Source: an uncultured Cytophagaceae bacterium
Lineage (GTDB): Bacteria > Bacteroidota > Bacteroidia > Cytophagales > Microscillaceae
DNA: 11,813 bases
Assembly (NCBI GenBank): GCA_937899305.1
Contig: CALDJV010000211.1
Location: forward strand, 1 to 11,813
Direction: 5' to 3'
The notes beneath the pieces are model-generated. The model did not search any database and was not told the origin of the DNA. It saw nothing but the letters and a program-made list of their open reading frames with translations. The position numbers and the translations under genes were made by a program. Within the stretch, counting starts at the first letter, position 1. Each line of letters begins with the position of its first letter. Positions 1-6,429 of the stretch are shown here, in pieces.

Positions 1-398
1 GCTTCTGTGGGAAAGTTTTTGGCTTCTTTGAACTCGGGCATGCCTTTGAAACAACCATCTAATCCAAACCGCTTGCCATGATAACGACACCGCAAGCCTT
101 TGACTTGTCCTGGATGTTCAGCTACCAAGTTCCCTCTATGGGTACACACATTAGACAAGCAATGAAGCTGATGGTTTTCGTCGCGGGTGAGCAAAAGAGG
201 CTCTTCCAGAAAACCATCCAATAATTGAAAAGGATATACTTGTCCAGCATTCCTTACCAGATTTTCTTCTCCAATCCATTGCCAGGTGCGGCTGAAAATT
301 GCATCTCTGGTACGAGCAAAAGCTTCGGCATCATTGTAAAAAGTGCCAGGTAGGGTTTGCGCTTCTGCAATATTTTCGCTAATCGTATATTTTGTCAT
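1..398 (-). CDS. Rieske [2Fe-2S] ring-hydroxylating oxygenase, alpha subunit (N-terminal part, runs off left edge)
   Basis: The ATG at 398-396 opens a frame that stays open to the window edge, giving 132 complete codons. The visible part is the Rieske domain of a non-heme iron oxygenase. The iron-sulfur ligands form the classic pair CTHRG (C85, H87) and CRYHG (C104, H107), 16 residues apart. The N-terminal stretch (FYNDAEAFARTRDAIF, then WQWIGEE) matches the usual start of ring-hydroxylating oxygenase alpha subunits. These cytoplasmic enzymes use electrons from a reductase to hydroxylate aromatic rings or amine substrates. The catalytic iron domain, with its two-His and one-Asp site, would lie beyond the left edge, so the substrate cannot be told. 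A MarR regulator lies 96 bases upstream on the same strand, which suggests co-regulation. No clear Shine-Dalgarno precedes the start, only a weak GAGGG. The Rieske call is firm; the subfamily (aromatic dioxygenase, choline monooxygenase-like or other) is open. Confidence 0.9.
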   Translation of the reverse strand, partial: MTKYTISENIAEAQTLPGTFYNDAEAFARTRDAIFSRTWQWIGEENLVRNAGQVYPFQLLDGFLEEPLLLTRDENHQLHCLSNVCTHRGNLVAEHPGQVKGLRCRYHGKRFGLDGCFKGMPEFKEAKNFPTE

Positions 399-494
399 AA
401 ACCCTCGAAATAATAAGGTGAATAAAAACTTTGCCCAGCAAAATATACAAAAAACCCGAAGTGGCAAGCCCAGCTGTCAAGAGATTTACCACAA

Positions 495-968
495 TCAATC
501 GGTTCGCTTCAGTTTGCGTAAGCAAGCATGCAATAATTGCAACATTTCCAGACGTTCGTTCTGATCCAATGACGCAAACATTGTCTGATTTGCGTCTTGA
601 CGCTTTTGTTCCATACGTTCAATTACCTCAATCCCTTTATCAGTAATTTTCAATCTTTTACGACGTCGATCAATTGGATCTTCTATTTGAGTAATGAGTC
701 CTTTTTGGCTCAAAATATTTACCAAATTGGCAATATTTGGCTTTGATACATCCAATGCTTCGGCAATATCTTTTGCAAATACGCCTTCTTTCATTCGTTG
801 AGAATTTAAGAACGGGATGTTTGGATCACCATGGATATACAATAATATAAGCCATTGTTGAGTGGTTATGCCTAATTCCTGAGTCAAAAGGTCCCCTTGT
901 TTGGTCATTTGGGCCGCCAACTCGATGATGGTAAGCACCAAAGATTCTTCTACGGTTTCTTTGCGCAT
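495..968 (-). CDS. MarR-family transcriptional regulator
   Basis: This 157-residue protein has the length and layout of MarR winged-helix repressors: N-terminal dimerisation helix, helix-turn-helix around residues 66-90 (VFAKDIAEALDVSKPNIANL), then the wing with the diagnostic DPIDRRRKRLKITDKG (about 97-112), and a C-terminal helix for dimerisation. Such proteins bind palindromic operators as dimers and usually release DNA when a small, often aromatic or phenolic, ligand binds. The ATG at 968 is preceded by AAGG about nine bases upstream. The Rieske oxygenase starts 96 bases downstream in the same direction, so regulation of that gene is a reasonable inference. A 10-base perfect palindrome (GACAATTGTC, 1029-1038) about 60 bases before the start is a possible autoregulatory operator, but palindromes of that length are common by chance. 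The ligand is unknown. Confidence 0.92.
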   Translation of the reverse strand: MRKETVEESLVLTIIELAAQMTKQGDLLTQELGITTQQWLILLYIHGDPNIPFLNSQRMKEGVFAKDIAEALDVSKPNIANLVNILSQKGLITQIEDPIDRRRKRLKITDKGIEVIERMEQKRQDANQTMFASLDQNERLEMLQLLHACLRKLKRTD

Positions 969-1533
969 TGATTTAACCTTTAATCGTATAACTACCTTTA
1001 ATTTTATGGCAAATTATAATATTTTGAGGACAATTGTCGTTAAGGTAAATTTCTTCACATTATGATAAAGTAGAGATAAAATAAGTAAGGTAATTAACTT
1101 TGAAATATGATCTTATCGGCAGGAAATGTGATGCTTTATAAATTGTATTTTTGTCAGAATCTTCTTTGTAATAATTAGTTGCAATTTGAACGAGAGTGTT
1201 GATCTACTCATCCTAGATACTACACGCTATGATCATTAGATAGGTGGAGTGCCTGGTTTACATCACATTTATCAAACAGTGGTTTTAGCGTATAAAAGTA
1301 TGATTATCAATTATTTGAGGGCAATCAACTAAGCTGCTTCTATTATCTAACGTTCATATCTGTTAGACTAACATCATATCACCCACAAGTATCATTTTCC
1401 TTGGTATCTCTTGAGAAGGTCTCAGAACTTGTGCTTACTCGATATTGTATTAAGGAATTGATACCTGATGAGTTGACAGCATCAAGGATTTGGTACTTTA
1501 TACAATTAGGTTGAGAGGCCATCACACCAATAA
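969..1533. other. Gene-poor intergenic stretch between marR and siaC
   Basis: The 565 bases between the start of the MarR gene and the stop of siaC hold no frame that looks coding on either strand. The longest notable frame is a 47-codon minus-strand ORF (1522-1379) starting 11 bases after the siaC stop; its translation resembles nothing I know, and it is probably chance. A perfect TAnnTTTG box occurs at 1146-1153 on the plus strand but leads to no gene. I see no strong terminator hairpin after siaC. The stretch could hold regulatory sequence for marR near its left end, or a decayed gene, but nothing in it shows this. Confidence 0.5.
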
Positions 1534-1929
1534 TTAATCCTCGAAGGGATAAGGAATCATTTTGAACTGCAAACGACTGGCTGCTTTGAAATATTCACCC
1601 TCCTCTAGCAAATCGGTATTATCATCAGGATAGTACCAATTGACCTCTATGCGCGCTCCTTGGTCTTCGTACTCTTTTAATTTCCGAAAAATAGAAGACA
1701 TAATCTTAGAAGAACTAGAGTTGAGGTACAAAAATTTCAAGTCCCAGCACATATTGCCCTTCACCTCTTTCATGTAAGTATCTATCCATTCTATGATAGG
1801 CTGATAAAATTCACGGGGGTTTTCAATAAAAGATTCCCCTTGCAGACTGCATGACCCGGTATCGGCGTTGAGTTTTACTTCAGGGGTTAAAAAGGCCCCA
1901 GTAGTTTCCTCAATGTATAAATTTCTCAT
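1534..1929 (-). CDS. siaC: SiaC-family regulatory phosphoprotein (DUF1987)
   Basis: This 131-residue protein matches the SiaC (DUF1987) family along its whole length: N-terminal LYIEETTGAFLTPEVKL, then GESFIENPREFYQPIIEW, the serine-rich LYLNSSSSKIMSSIF, and near the end VNWYYPDDNTDLLEEGEYF. In Pseudomonas aeruginosa SiaC is phosphorylated by SiaB and dephosphorylated by SiaA; the unphosphorylated form activates the diguanylate cyclase SiaD. The phosphosite lies in or near the Asn-Ser-rich run, here residues 70-74 counted from this start. The frame also opens at a TTG (1938), which has GAAGG six bases before it, but the ATG at 1929 fits the usual family start (M-x-N-L-Y-I-E), so I chose it. 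The gene follows siaB by about 68 bases on the same strand and is probably co-transcribed. No SiaA or SiaD gene is visible here, so the downstream target in this organism is unknown. Confidence 0.87.
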   Translation of the reverse strand: MRNLYIEETTGAFLTPEVKLNADTGSCSLQGESFIENPREFYQPIIEWIDTYMKEVKGNMCWDLKFLYLNSSSSKIMSSIFRKLKEYEDQGARIEVNWYYPDDNTDLLEEGEYFKAASRLQFKMIPYPFED

Positions 1930-1997
1930 AATTCTCAATGGTTACCTTCAAGTATAACAAACCTTGATCATTTATCTCAAGCTATTTTTAACTATTT

Positions 1998-2597
1998 TTA
2001 TTCTTCTTTTGGGTCCTCAGGAAGGGTTTTCTTTGTAGTGTCTAATGACTTAGCATTTTCTTTGGGTATTTTAGCACAAAACCCAAGGTAGGTTGATTGA
2101 TCATTGATGCGTTCAGTAACTACTTGTAAGCGATTACCTGAAAGTAAAACAATTTGTACGAGGCCCAGGCCTCCTCCTTTGCTATCTTTATGCGTCTCTT
2201 TTTCTGAAAGCTCTATTTTAAAATCAATCAAATCTTTACGGTCCAACGAATTAATAAATTCGCAATGACTTGTCAGTTTCTCTACCGATGCATTGCCCAT
2301 TACATTGCCTGTCATCAATAAATAATACCCCTCTCTTTCGTCCAAGGCTAAAGTGCCTACTGATTCATAATCACCCATGTTGTTTTTCTCTTCGGAATGA
2401 AGTAAAATATTATGGGCCAATTCCATAAAAACAGACTGTATTTTGTAACCAAGTTTGTTTCTTTTGAAAACTTGACGAATTTGATTGCGAGCTTTGGCGA
2501 TCAGTTCATAGCTTACTCCTCCTTTGTATATCATCAAAGGAGATTTTACTTGAAAGTCCTGATCTCGAAGAAAAGAATTTGTTATAAAGAGATTCAC
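1998..2597 (-). CDS. siaB: SiaB-family protein kinase (HATPase-like, DUF6272)
   Basis: The 199-residue product resembles SiaB kinases, which have an anti-sigma/GHKL ATPase fold and phosphorylate SiaC. The N-box is visible as FMELAHNILLHSEE (E59, N63) and the glycine-rich ATP lid as KGGGLGLVQI (141-149). The entry segment LMIYKGGVSYELI is typical of Bacteroidota members, which usually have about 20 residues before it. The start is a GTG at 2597; an in-frame stop lies three codons upstream, so the only other option is the ATG at residue 22 (position 2534). The GTG is preferred because of the family's usual N-terminal extension. The charged tail (about 178-199) looks disordered. siaC follows on the same strand. 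The gene is divergent from the caspase-like gene across a 339-base region. The kinase role is inferred from homology. Confidence 0.85.
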   Translation of the reverse strand: MNLFITNSFLRDQDFQVKSPLMIYKGGVSYELIAKARNQIRQVFKRNKLGYKIQSVFMELAHNILLHSEEKNNMGDYESVGTLALDEREGYYLLMTGNVMGNASVEKLTSHCEFINSLDRKDLIDFKIELSEKETHKDSKGGGLGLVQIVLLSGNRLQVVTERINDQSTYLGFCAKIPKENAKSLDTTKKTLPEDPKEE

Positions 2598-2671
2598 TAT
2601 TGATTATATTTATGCTTTACGCAAAACCAAGGCATCTATACGATTGAGTTCATTGTTTCGATACATAACCA

Positions 2672-2687
2672 TTCTTACTAGTAAGAA
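2672..2687. repeat. Perfect 16-base palindrome, possible operator
   Basis: TTCTTACTAGTAAGAA reads the same on both strands with 8-base arms and no spacer. Palindromes this long are expected about 0.2 times in a random window of this size. It lies 74 bases before the siaB start and 250 bases before the caspase-like gene, a fitting place for a dimeric repressor site. Its ACTAGT core recurs 16 bases further on, at 2693. Confidence 0.5.
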
Positions 2688-2754
2688 CTCTAACTAGTAC
2701 AGAATGTTTACCTAAAAAAAATCATTTTATCCTCTAGGTAAGTAATCAATTCGT

Positions 2755-2785
2755 TTTGTACCTAAAATACACCCTGTTACATATG
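2755..2785 (+). promoter_or_regulatory. Putative Bacteroidota-type promoter for the caspase-like gene
   Basis: TTTG at 2755-2758 and TACATATG at 2778-2785 fit the -33 and -7 boxes of the Bacteroidota primary sigma factor (TTTG; TAnnTTTG) with one mismatch in the -7 box and a 19-base spacer. Transcription would begin near 2792, leaving a leader of about 145 bases before the start at 2937. The motif match is weak and untested. Confidence 0.3.
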
Positions 2786-2936
2786 AAAGATATTCAATCA
2801 AAATTTAAGGATACACATTTTGCGGTTGAAATTTACAAAAGTATCAAAAAAAATCACAAAACTACCTCTATAATGCTCTGCTTTTTTGCGTATTGATTCT
2901 TATGATGACATAAACTTCTCAAAATAAGATTGCCAA

Positions 2937-4280
2937 ATGAAACCATACTCTCTAAATACTACGCATAAAACCGTACAAGTGATGCTCATTATTTTGCTTG
3001 TTTTTAGTACCAAGGCGTTGGTAAAAGCCCAAGTCGAAGGCATTTCTTCCACAATTACTTTTGATTTGAGCAAAATCAATGCAAAAAAAATGGCTCAAAT
3101 ACAGTGGCTTTCTCCCACCTCAAAAGATCAGCAAGGGGTCATCCAACAAACACTGTTTCCCGTATCGGCTCGAATCAAGTCTTTTTCAAGGCTAAAGAAG
3201 GTCAAAATTCACCTCAGTAGCAATGCCCGTACTCAGGTGCTGGAAGTAAGCCATCACTTACGTAAAGAACAGGGAAATGAAGTTTTTTATCAATTATCCG
3301 CTGAAATCCAACTCGCCCAAGGAGTCAATAGCTTCAAACTAGAAGCAATCAATCAAGCGGGAAGTATTTTCTCTAAGATAATCACCATTACTTGTCGCCC
3401 TCCTCAAGTGACACAAGTACCTGACAACCAGGTAGTAGTAAAAAAAAGCACGTCAACTCTCAAAAAGTATGCTCCTTCTGATGTAGACCAAAACCTACCC
3501 GTCTCTCATCTCAATAACCCCAATGCCCTTGCCGTAGTGATTGGCAACACCCATTACAAAAAAGCGAAAAATGTAAATTATGCGATCCATGATGCCCAAA
3601 GTGTGAAACATTATCTGGAAAAAGTCTTGGGTTTTAAACCTGGTAATATCTTTTACCTCGAGGATGCTACCAAGGGAGAGTTTGAGTTGTATTTTGGTAT
3701 CAAGGGAAACCCCAAAGGAAAACTCTACAATGCCATCAAACCAGGTAAAAGCGATGTATTTGTGTTCTATTCAGGACACGGTGCACCTAGTATCAAAAAC
3801 AAACATCCTTATTTTGTACCAGTAGAGTGCGATCCTCAATACATAGAGTTGGGTGGCTATTCGGCCAATGTATTTTATCAAAATTTGGCCAAAACCAAGG
3901 CCCGTTCCATTGCCGTGGTATTGGATGCTTGTTTTTCGGGCTCTACCATTTACGATAATATTTCTTTGATTGACATCAAGCCCAAGGGAGTATCGGACCT
4001 CAAAAATGGGGTGGTATTGTCTTCATCGTCTGGAAACGAGGTCTCGTGCTGGTACAATGACAAACAACACGGCATGTTTACTTATTTTTTCTTGAAGGCT
4101 ATTCACAATCAGAATGCTGATGCCAATCGAGACGGGCAACTTACCTTCAAAGAAATTTACCAATACATTGCCAACGATTCGGAAGGTGTGCCCTATTTTG
4201 CCCGACGTATTCATGGAGTAGAACAACACCCTACCATCAAAGGGAAAAATACTTCACAAGTATTGGTAAAATATGATTGA
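2937..4280 (+). CDS. Exported caspase-family (C14) peptidase with EF-hand loop
   Basis: The 447-residue protein starts with a signal peptide: basic residues, a hydrophobic core (VMLIILLVFST) and a likely cleavage after VKA at residue 31. Residues about 80-155 look like a beta-sandwich (Ig-like) domain that ends in ITITCRP. A low-complexity linker follows, then a caspase fold from about 197 (ALAVVIGNTHYKKAKNVNYA) to the end. The catalytic dyad is visible: H281 in FYSGHG and C332 in VLDACFSG. A canonical 12-residue EF-hand loop, D395 to E406 (DANRDGQLTFKE), is inserted after the second catalytic block. Calcium-regulated activation is known in several metacaspases, so calcium may matter here too (inference). 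I see no T9SS sorting domain or lipobox, so the protein probably acts in the periplasm or is released. The substrate is unknown. It could also be a pseudo-enzyme scaffold, but both catalytic residues are intact. Confidence 0.92.
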   Translation: MKPYSLNTTHKTVQVMLIILLVFSTKALVKAQVEGISSTITFDLSKINAKKMAQIQWLSPTSKDQQGVIQQTLFPVSARIKSFSRLKKVKIHLSSNARTQVLEVSHHLRKEQGNEVFYQLSAEIQLAQGVNSFKLEAINQAGSIFSKIITITCRPPQVTQVPDNQVVVKKSTSTLKKYAPSDVDQNLPVSHLNNPNALAVVIGNTHYKKAKNVNYAIHDAQSVKHYLEKVLGFKPGNIFYLEDATKGEFELYFGIKGNPKGKLYNAIKPGKSDVFVFYSGHGAPSIKNKHPYFVPVECDPQYIELGGYSANVFYQNLAKTKARSIAVVLDACFSGSTIYDNISLIDIKPKGVSDLKNGVVLSSSSGNEVSCWYNDKQHGMFTYFFLKAIHNQNADANRDGQLTFKEIYQYIANDSEGVPYFARRIHGVEQHPTIKGKNTSQVLVKYD

Positions 4281-4404
4281 TTTGACTTCATAGGCTTTCC
4301 ACCGCTATATGGCTTGCCCCTGTGTTACCCAACAATTCGCCACGCTCGCTAAAAAAAATACAAAAAACCCTTGTTCTACAATATTCAGTATGAACTTTTT
4401 AGAT

Positions 4405-4412
4405 TAGTTTTG
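4405..4412 (+). promoter_or_regulatory. -7 promoter box upstream of yidD
   Basis: TAGTTTTG is a perfect match to the Bacteroidota -7 consensus TAnnTTTG. It lies 79 bases before the yidD start, with no convincing -33 element at the right distance. Between it and the gene is an inverted repeat AGGGAG / CTCCCT with a loop of about 15 bases (about 4437-4462) that could fold in the leader. Confidence 0.35.
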
Positions 4413-4491
4413 TATTTTACAAACGAAAGTTAATCAGGGAGTATGTAAGAAATAGTCTCCCTTACCTCAACAACAATCAAATAAGATATCA

Positions 4492-4797
4492 ATGCTCAAA
4501 GCCATTTTTATATTTTTTATCCGGTTTTACCAAAAGGCCATCTCTCCCCATTTCCCTCCTACCTGTCGTTATCAACCTACTTGCTCTCATTACACTTTGG
4601 AGGCCATTCAAACCCATGGAGCCATCAAAGGCATGTGGATGGGTCTCAGGCGTATTTCACGTTGTCATCCTTGGGGGGGCAGTGGCTATGATCCGGTTCC
4701 TCCTAAGAAAGGTAAAAAAAGCGGCACCAATAGTTGTGGTTGCTGTGCTTCATCTGCTGACGAAGAGCAAAAGTTGGAGGGGAAACATTCAAAGTAA
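4492..4797 (+). CDS. yidD: YidD, membrane protein insertion efficiency factor
   Basis: Residues 1-71 match YidD closely: an amphipathic start (LKAIFIFFIRFYQKAISP), the cysteine block PPTCRYQPTCSHYTLEAI (C25, C31), and MGLRRISRCHPWGGSGYDPVP (C58). YidD is a small protein at the inner face of the membrane that helps the YidC insertase place proteins. The product is 101 residues, longer than the roughly 85 of E. coli YidD, because of a hydrophilic C-terminal tail after the conserved end. That tail carries SCGCC (C82, C84, C85) and a charged end. In many genomes yidD sits with rnpA and yidC; here it stands alone, with its own likely promoter, between the caspase-like gene and ACMSD. The identity is secure; the role of the cysteine tail is unknown. 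Confidence 0.95.
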   Translation: MLKAIFIFFIRFYQKAISPHFPPTCRYQPTCSHYTLEAIQTHGAIKGMWMGLRRISRCHPWGGSGYDPVPPKKGKKSGTNSCGCCASSADEEQKLEGKHSK

Positions 4798-4798
4798 G

Positions 4799-4855
4799 GC
4801 TAAATGGTTGCGCTTCGCTTATTGTTTTATTGCTAAATGGCTGCGCGAAGCGTCG
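4799..4855. repeat. Intergenic repeat unit after yidD, with an inverted partner at 6384-6422
   Basis: Two similar copies of CTAAATGGYTGCGC lie here, at about 4800 and 4835. CGCTTCGC (4811-4818) and GCGAAGCG (4845-4852) form an 8-base inverted repeat around the spacer. The 39 bases at 4817-4855 match the reverse complement of 6384-6422 at 33 of 39 positions by my hand alignment. This looks like one member of a dispersed family of short intergenic repeats. The following bases, to 5056, show no further structure I can support. Confidence 0.65.
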
Positions 4856-5056
4856 CAAAACTATAAACCAGGCGCGCTATAAATTATTTGTTGCCTAATC
4901 AACCATCATCGTTACAAGGTAGCCGTGATGTACCTATCATGAAAAAGAAAACCCGGATATTTTGAATAAATCAGCTTGAATTTAAAAGGCTGTTCAAACA
5001 TTGCAACCCCATAAATACCCAATAGTCACTTTACCAAATCAAAAATTCCCCCCTCC

Positions 5057-5090
5057 TTGTTTCCAATTTTGGGGTATCTGTTTATTTTCG
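5057..5090 (+). promoter_or_regulatory. Possible promoter directly before ACMSD
   Basis: TTG at 5057-5059 and TATTTTCG at 5083-5090 resemble the Bacteroidota -33 and -7 boxes with a 23-base spacer and one mismatch in the -7 box. The start codon comes only five bases later, so a transcript from here would be leaderless or nearly so. No Shine-Dalgarno is visible, which agrees with that. The evidence is weak. Confidence 0.25.
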
Positions 5091-5094
5091 CAGA

Positions 5095-6099
5095 ATGAAG
5101 ATAGACATGCACACCCACATCATTCCTGAAAGGCTCCCTCGCTTTGCGGAAAAGTTTGGCTATGGAGGCTTTATTTACCTTGATCACCACAAAAAGGGGA
5201 AGGCCCGGATGCTGATAGATGGTAAGTTCTTCCGGGAAATCAAATCCAACTGTTGGGATCCTGTCGAACGCATCGAGGAATACCAGCAATTCAATACCCA
5301 GGTACAAGTGGTATGTACCATTCCGGTCATGTTTAGCTATTGGACCAAACCTCAAGATGGACTAGCAGTAGCCCAATTTCTCAATGATGACTTGGCTAAA
5401 CTGGTGCAAAAACATCCTAAAAATTATATAGGATTGGGTACCTTGCCAATGCAAGACATTGATTTGGCCATTGGTGAGCTCGAACGATGTAAAAATGAAC
5501 TCGGCTTTGCGGGGGTGCAAATTGGCTCTAACATCAACCAAAAAAACTTAAGTGAACCTGAATTCCGCCCCTTCTTTGAGGCCTGCGAAAGACTAGGCAT
5601 GGCTATCTTGGTTCACCCCTGGGAAATGATGGGAATGGAAAATATGCGGCGTTATTGGCTCCCTTGGCTGGTAGGTATGCCTGCTGAAACTACGCGTGCC
5701 ATTACTTCCATGATATTTAGTGGTGTATTTGAAAGTTACCCCAAATTACGAGTCGCTTTTGCCCATGCAGGTGGTTCTTTTTTGGCGACTTTGGGTCGTA
5801 TAGAGCATGGCTTCAATTGTCGCCCCGACTTGGTAGCCATTGACAACCCCATCAATCCCCGTAAGTATCTGGGCAAGTTTTGGATAGATTGTATTACCCA
5901 TGATCCGGTTATGCTGAAATATGCCGTTGACATGATGGGTTCTAACCGGGTCACCCTAGGTTCTGACTACCCCTTTCCATTGGGAGATCTAGAAATTGGG
6001 GCATTTATAGAAACTACCGACCTGAGTCCAAAAGACAAAGAAAATATTTATTGCAATGCCACGCTGGAATGGCTGGGGCTGAGCAAGGAGCGTTTTTAG
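5095..6099 (+). CDS. 2-amino-3-carboxymuconate-6-semialdehyde decarboxylase (ACMSD)
   Basis: The 334-residue product aligns end to end, from memory, with human ACMSD (336 residues), including FGYGG near 21-25, NCWDP at 52-56, PVMFSYW at 77-83, ERCKNELGFAGVQIG, YWLPWLVGMPAETT and LGSDYPFPLG. It is a zinc amidohydrolase-superfamily enzyme that decarboxylates ACMS, the product of 3-hydroxyanthranilate dioxygenase. This sends tryptophan or nitroaromatic carbon to catabolism instead of quinolinate and NAD. Metal ligands are visible as H6 and H8 (DMHTH), H174 (VHPW) and D291 (GSDYPFP). H224 (FAHAGG) is the catalytic histidine, and R47 and R243 match the substrate-binding arginines. The start gives the correct N-terminus (MKIDMHTH). 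No other kynurenine-pathway gene is adjacent; an aminotransferase follows after 446 repeat-rich bases. The gene symbol varies in bacteria, so I leave it blank. No residue expected for catalysis is missing. Confidence 0.95.
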   Translation: MKIDMHTHIIPERLPRFAEKFGYGGFIYLDHHKKGKARMLIDGKFFREIKSNCWDPVERIEEYQQFNTQVQVVCTIPVMFSYWTKPQDGLAVAQFLNDDLAKLVQKHPKNYIGLGTLPMQDIDLAIGELERCKNELGFAGVQIGSNINQKNLSEPEFRPFFEACERLGMAILVHPWEMMGMENMRRYWLPWLVGMPAETTRAITSMIFSGVFESYPKLRVAFAHAGGSFLATLGRIEHGFNCRPDLVAIDNPINPRKYLGKFWIDCITHDPVMLKYAVDMMGSNRVTLGSDYPFPLGDLEIGAFIETTDLSPKDKENIYCNATLEWLGLSKERF

Positions 6100-6107
6100 T
6101 TTTATTT

Positions 6108-6149
6108 AGTCGATAGTCAATGGTCCATAGTCCACGGTCGACAGTCCAA
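6108..6149. repeat. Tandem 7-base repeats (six copies), left side of composite element
   Basis: Six consecutive heptamers fit the pattern RGTCNAN (for example AGTCGAT, GGTCCAT, AGTCCAC), beginning nine bases after the ACMSD stop. The last unit merges into the left arm of a 14-base inverted repeat. The array resembles the heptameric short tandem repeats known from intergenic DNA of several bacteria. The 7-base period would shift a reading frame, and no coding role is apparent. Confidence 0.8.
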
Positions 6150-6305
6150 TGCTGTTTCCATAAGGGTTTAGGTATGTAGTGGTAATCCACGAAAGCCCCC
6201 TTCCGTCCCGCAGGCCCACCCAACATTCCCCGAATGTTGGTGTCCCAAACGGGGGAAACGTTACTCGCCATATGGACTCGAATAGCGTTAAGGAAACAGC
6301 ATTGG
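6146..6305. repeat. 14-base inverted repeat enclosing a hairpin-bearing core
   Basis: CCAATGCTGTTTCC (6146-6159) and GGAAACAGCATTGG (6292-6305) are perfect reverse complements 132 bases apart. Inside lies a perfect hairpin with arms CCAACATTC (6220-6228) and GAATGTTGG (6232-6240) and a CCC loop. The core is GC-richer than the surrounding intergenic DNA. Together with the 7-base repeats on both flanks this looks like a small non-autonomous or dispersed element; I see no transposase and no clear target-site duplication. Confidence 0.65.
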
Positions 6306-6324
6306 TCGACGGTCCATAGTCCAC
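6304..6324. repeat. Tandem 7-base repeats (three copies), right side of composite element
   Basis: GGTCGAC, GGTCCAT and AGTCCAC follow in tandem, then a partial AGT. The units are in the same orientation as those at 6108-6149, whereas the 14-base arms between the two arrays are inverted. The first unit overlaps the end of the right inverted-repeat arm. Confidence 0.75.
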
Positions 6325-6383
6325 AGTAGCGCAAAGCGGGTTTAACAATATATTAATCAACAATTAAACATTAATAATAAATA

Positions 6384-6422
6384 CGTCGCCTCGCGCAACC
6401 ATTTAACCATAAAACAATGAGC
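6384..6422. repeat. Inverted copy of the repeat found after yidD
   Basis: The reverse complement of these 39 bases matches 4817-4855 at 33 of 39 positions by hand alignment, including the shared cores ATTGTTTTAT, TAAATGG and TGCGCGA. The two copies flank the ACMSD gene in opposite orientation. Confidence 0.65.
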
Positions 6423-6429
6423 CGTAGGC

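Larger units (their letters stand above)
2598..2936. promoter_or_regulatory. Divergent intergenic region between siaB and the caspase-like gene
   Basis: The 339 bases separate two gene starts that point away from each other, so promoters for both should lie here. Visible structure includes a perfect 16-base palindrome at 2672-2687, a second ACTAGT core at 2693-2698, an inverted repeat TTACCTA (2708-2714) / TAGGTAA (2735-2741), and the 9-mer TACCTAAAA at 2709 and again exactly 50 bases later at 2759. A 37-codon plus-strand ORF (2783-2896) is also present; it has no recognisable features and is probably chance. The arrangement suggests a regulated switch region, but which protein binds is not shown. 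Confidence 0.55.

Noticed and set aside
1029..1038. Perfect palindrome GACAATTGTC before the MarR gene as its operator.
   Set aside because: About ten 10-base palindromes are expected by chance in a window of this size, so the position alone is not enough to list it as a feature.
1146..1153. A perfect -7 promoter box TATTTTTG on the plus strand.
   Set aside because: No plus-strand gene follows and no -33 element is at the right distance; such 8-base matches with two free positions are common in AT-rich DNA.
1379..1522. A 47-codon minus-strand ORF just downstream of siaC.
   Set aside because: No recognisable motif or start signal, and its composition is not convincing; probably a chance frame.
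4914..4926. ACAAGGTAGCCGT resembles the conserved 3' end of 16S rRNA.
   Set aside because: The match stops after 13 bases, the flanks do not fit rRNA, and no other part of an rRNA gene is present; most likely chance.
6108..6324. Heptamer arrays as a CRISPR array.
   Set aside because: The units are contiguous 7-mers without spacers, and no cas gene is present.
6014..6363. Two minus-strand ORFs of 85-106 codons after ACMSD.
   Set aside because: They span tandem 7-base repeats and the end of ACMSD; their translations are products of the repeats.
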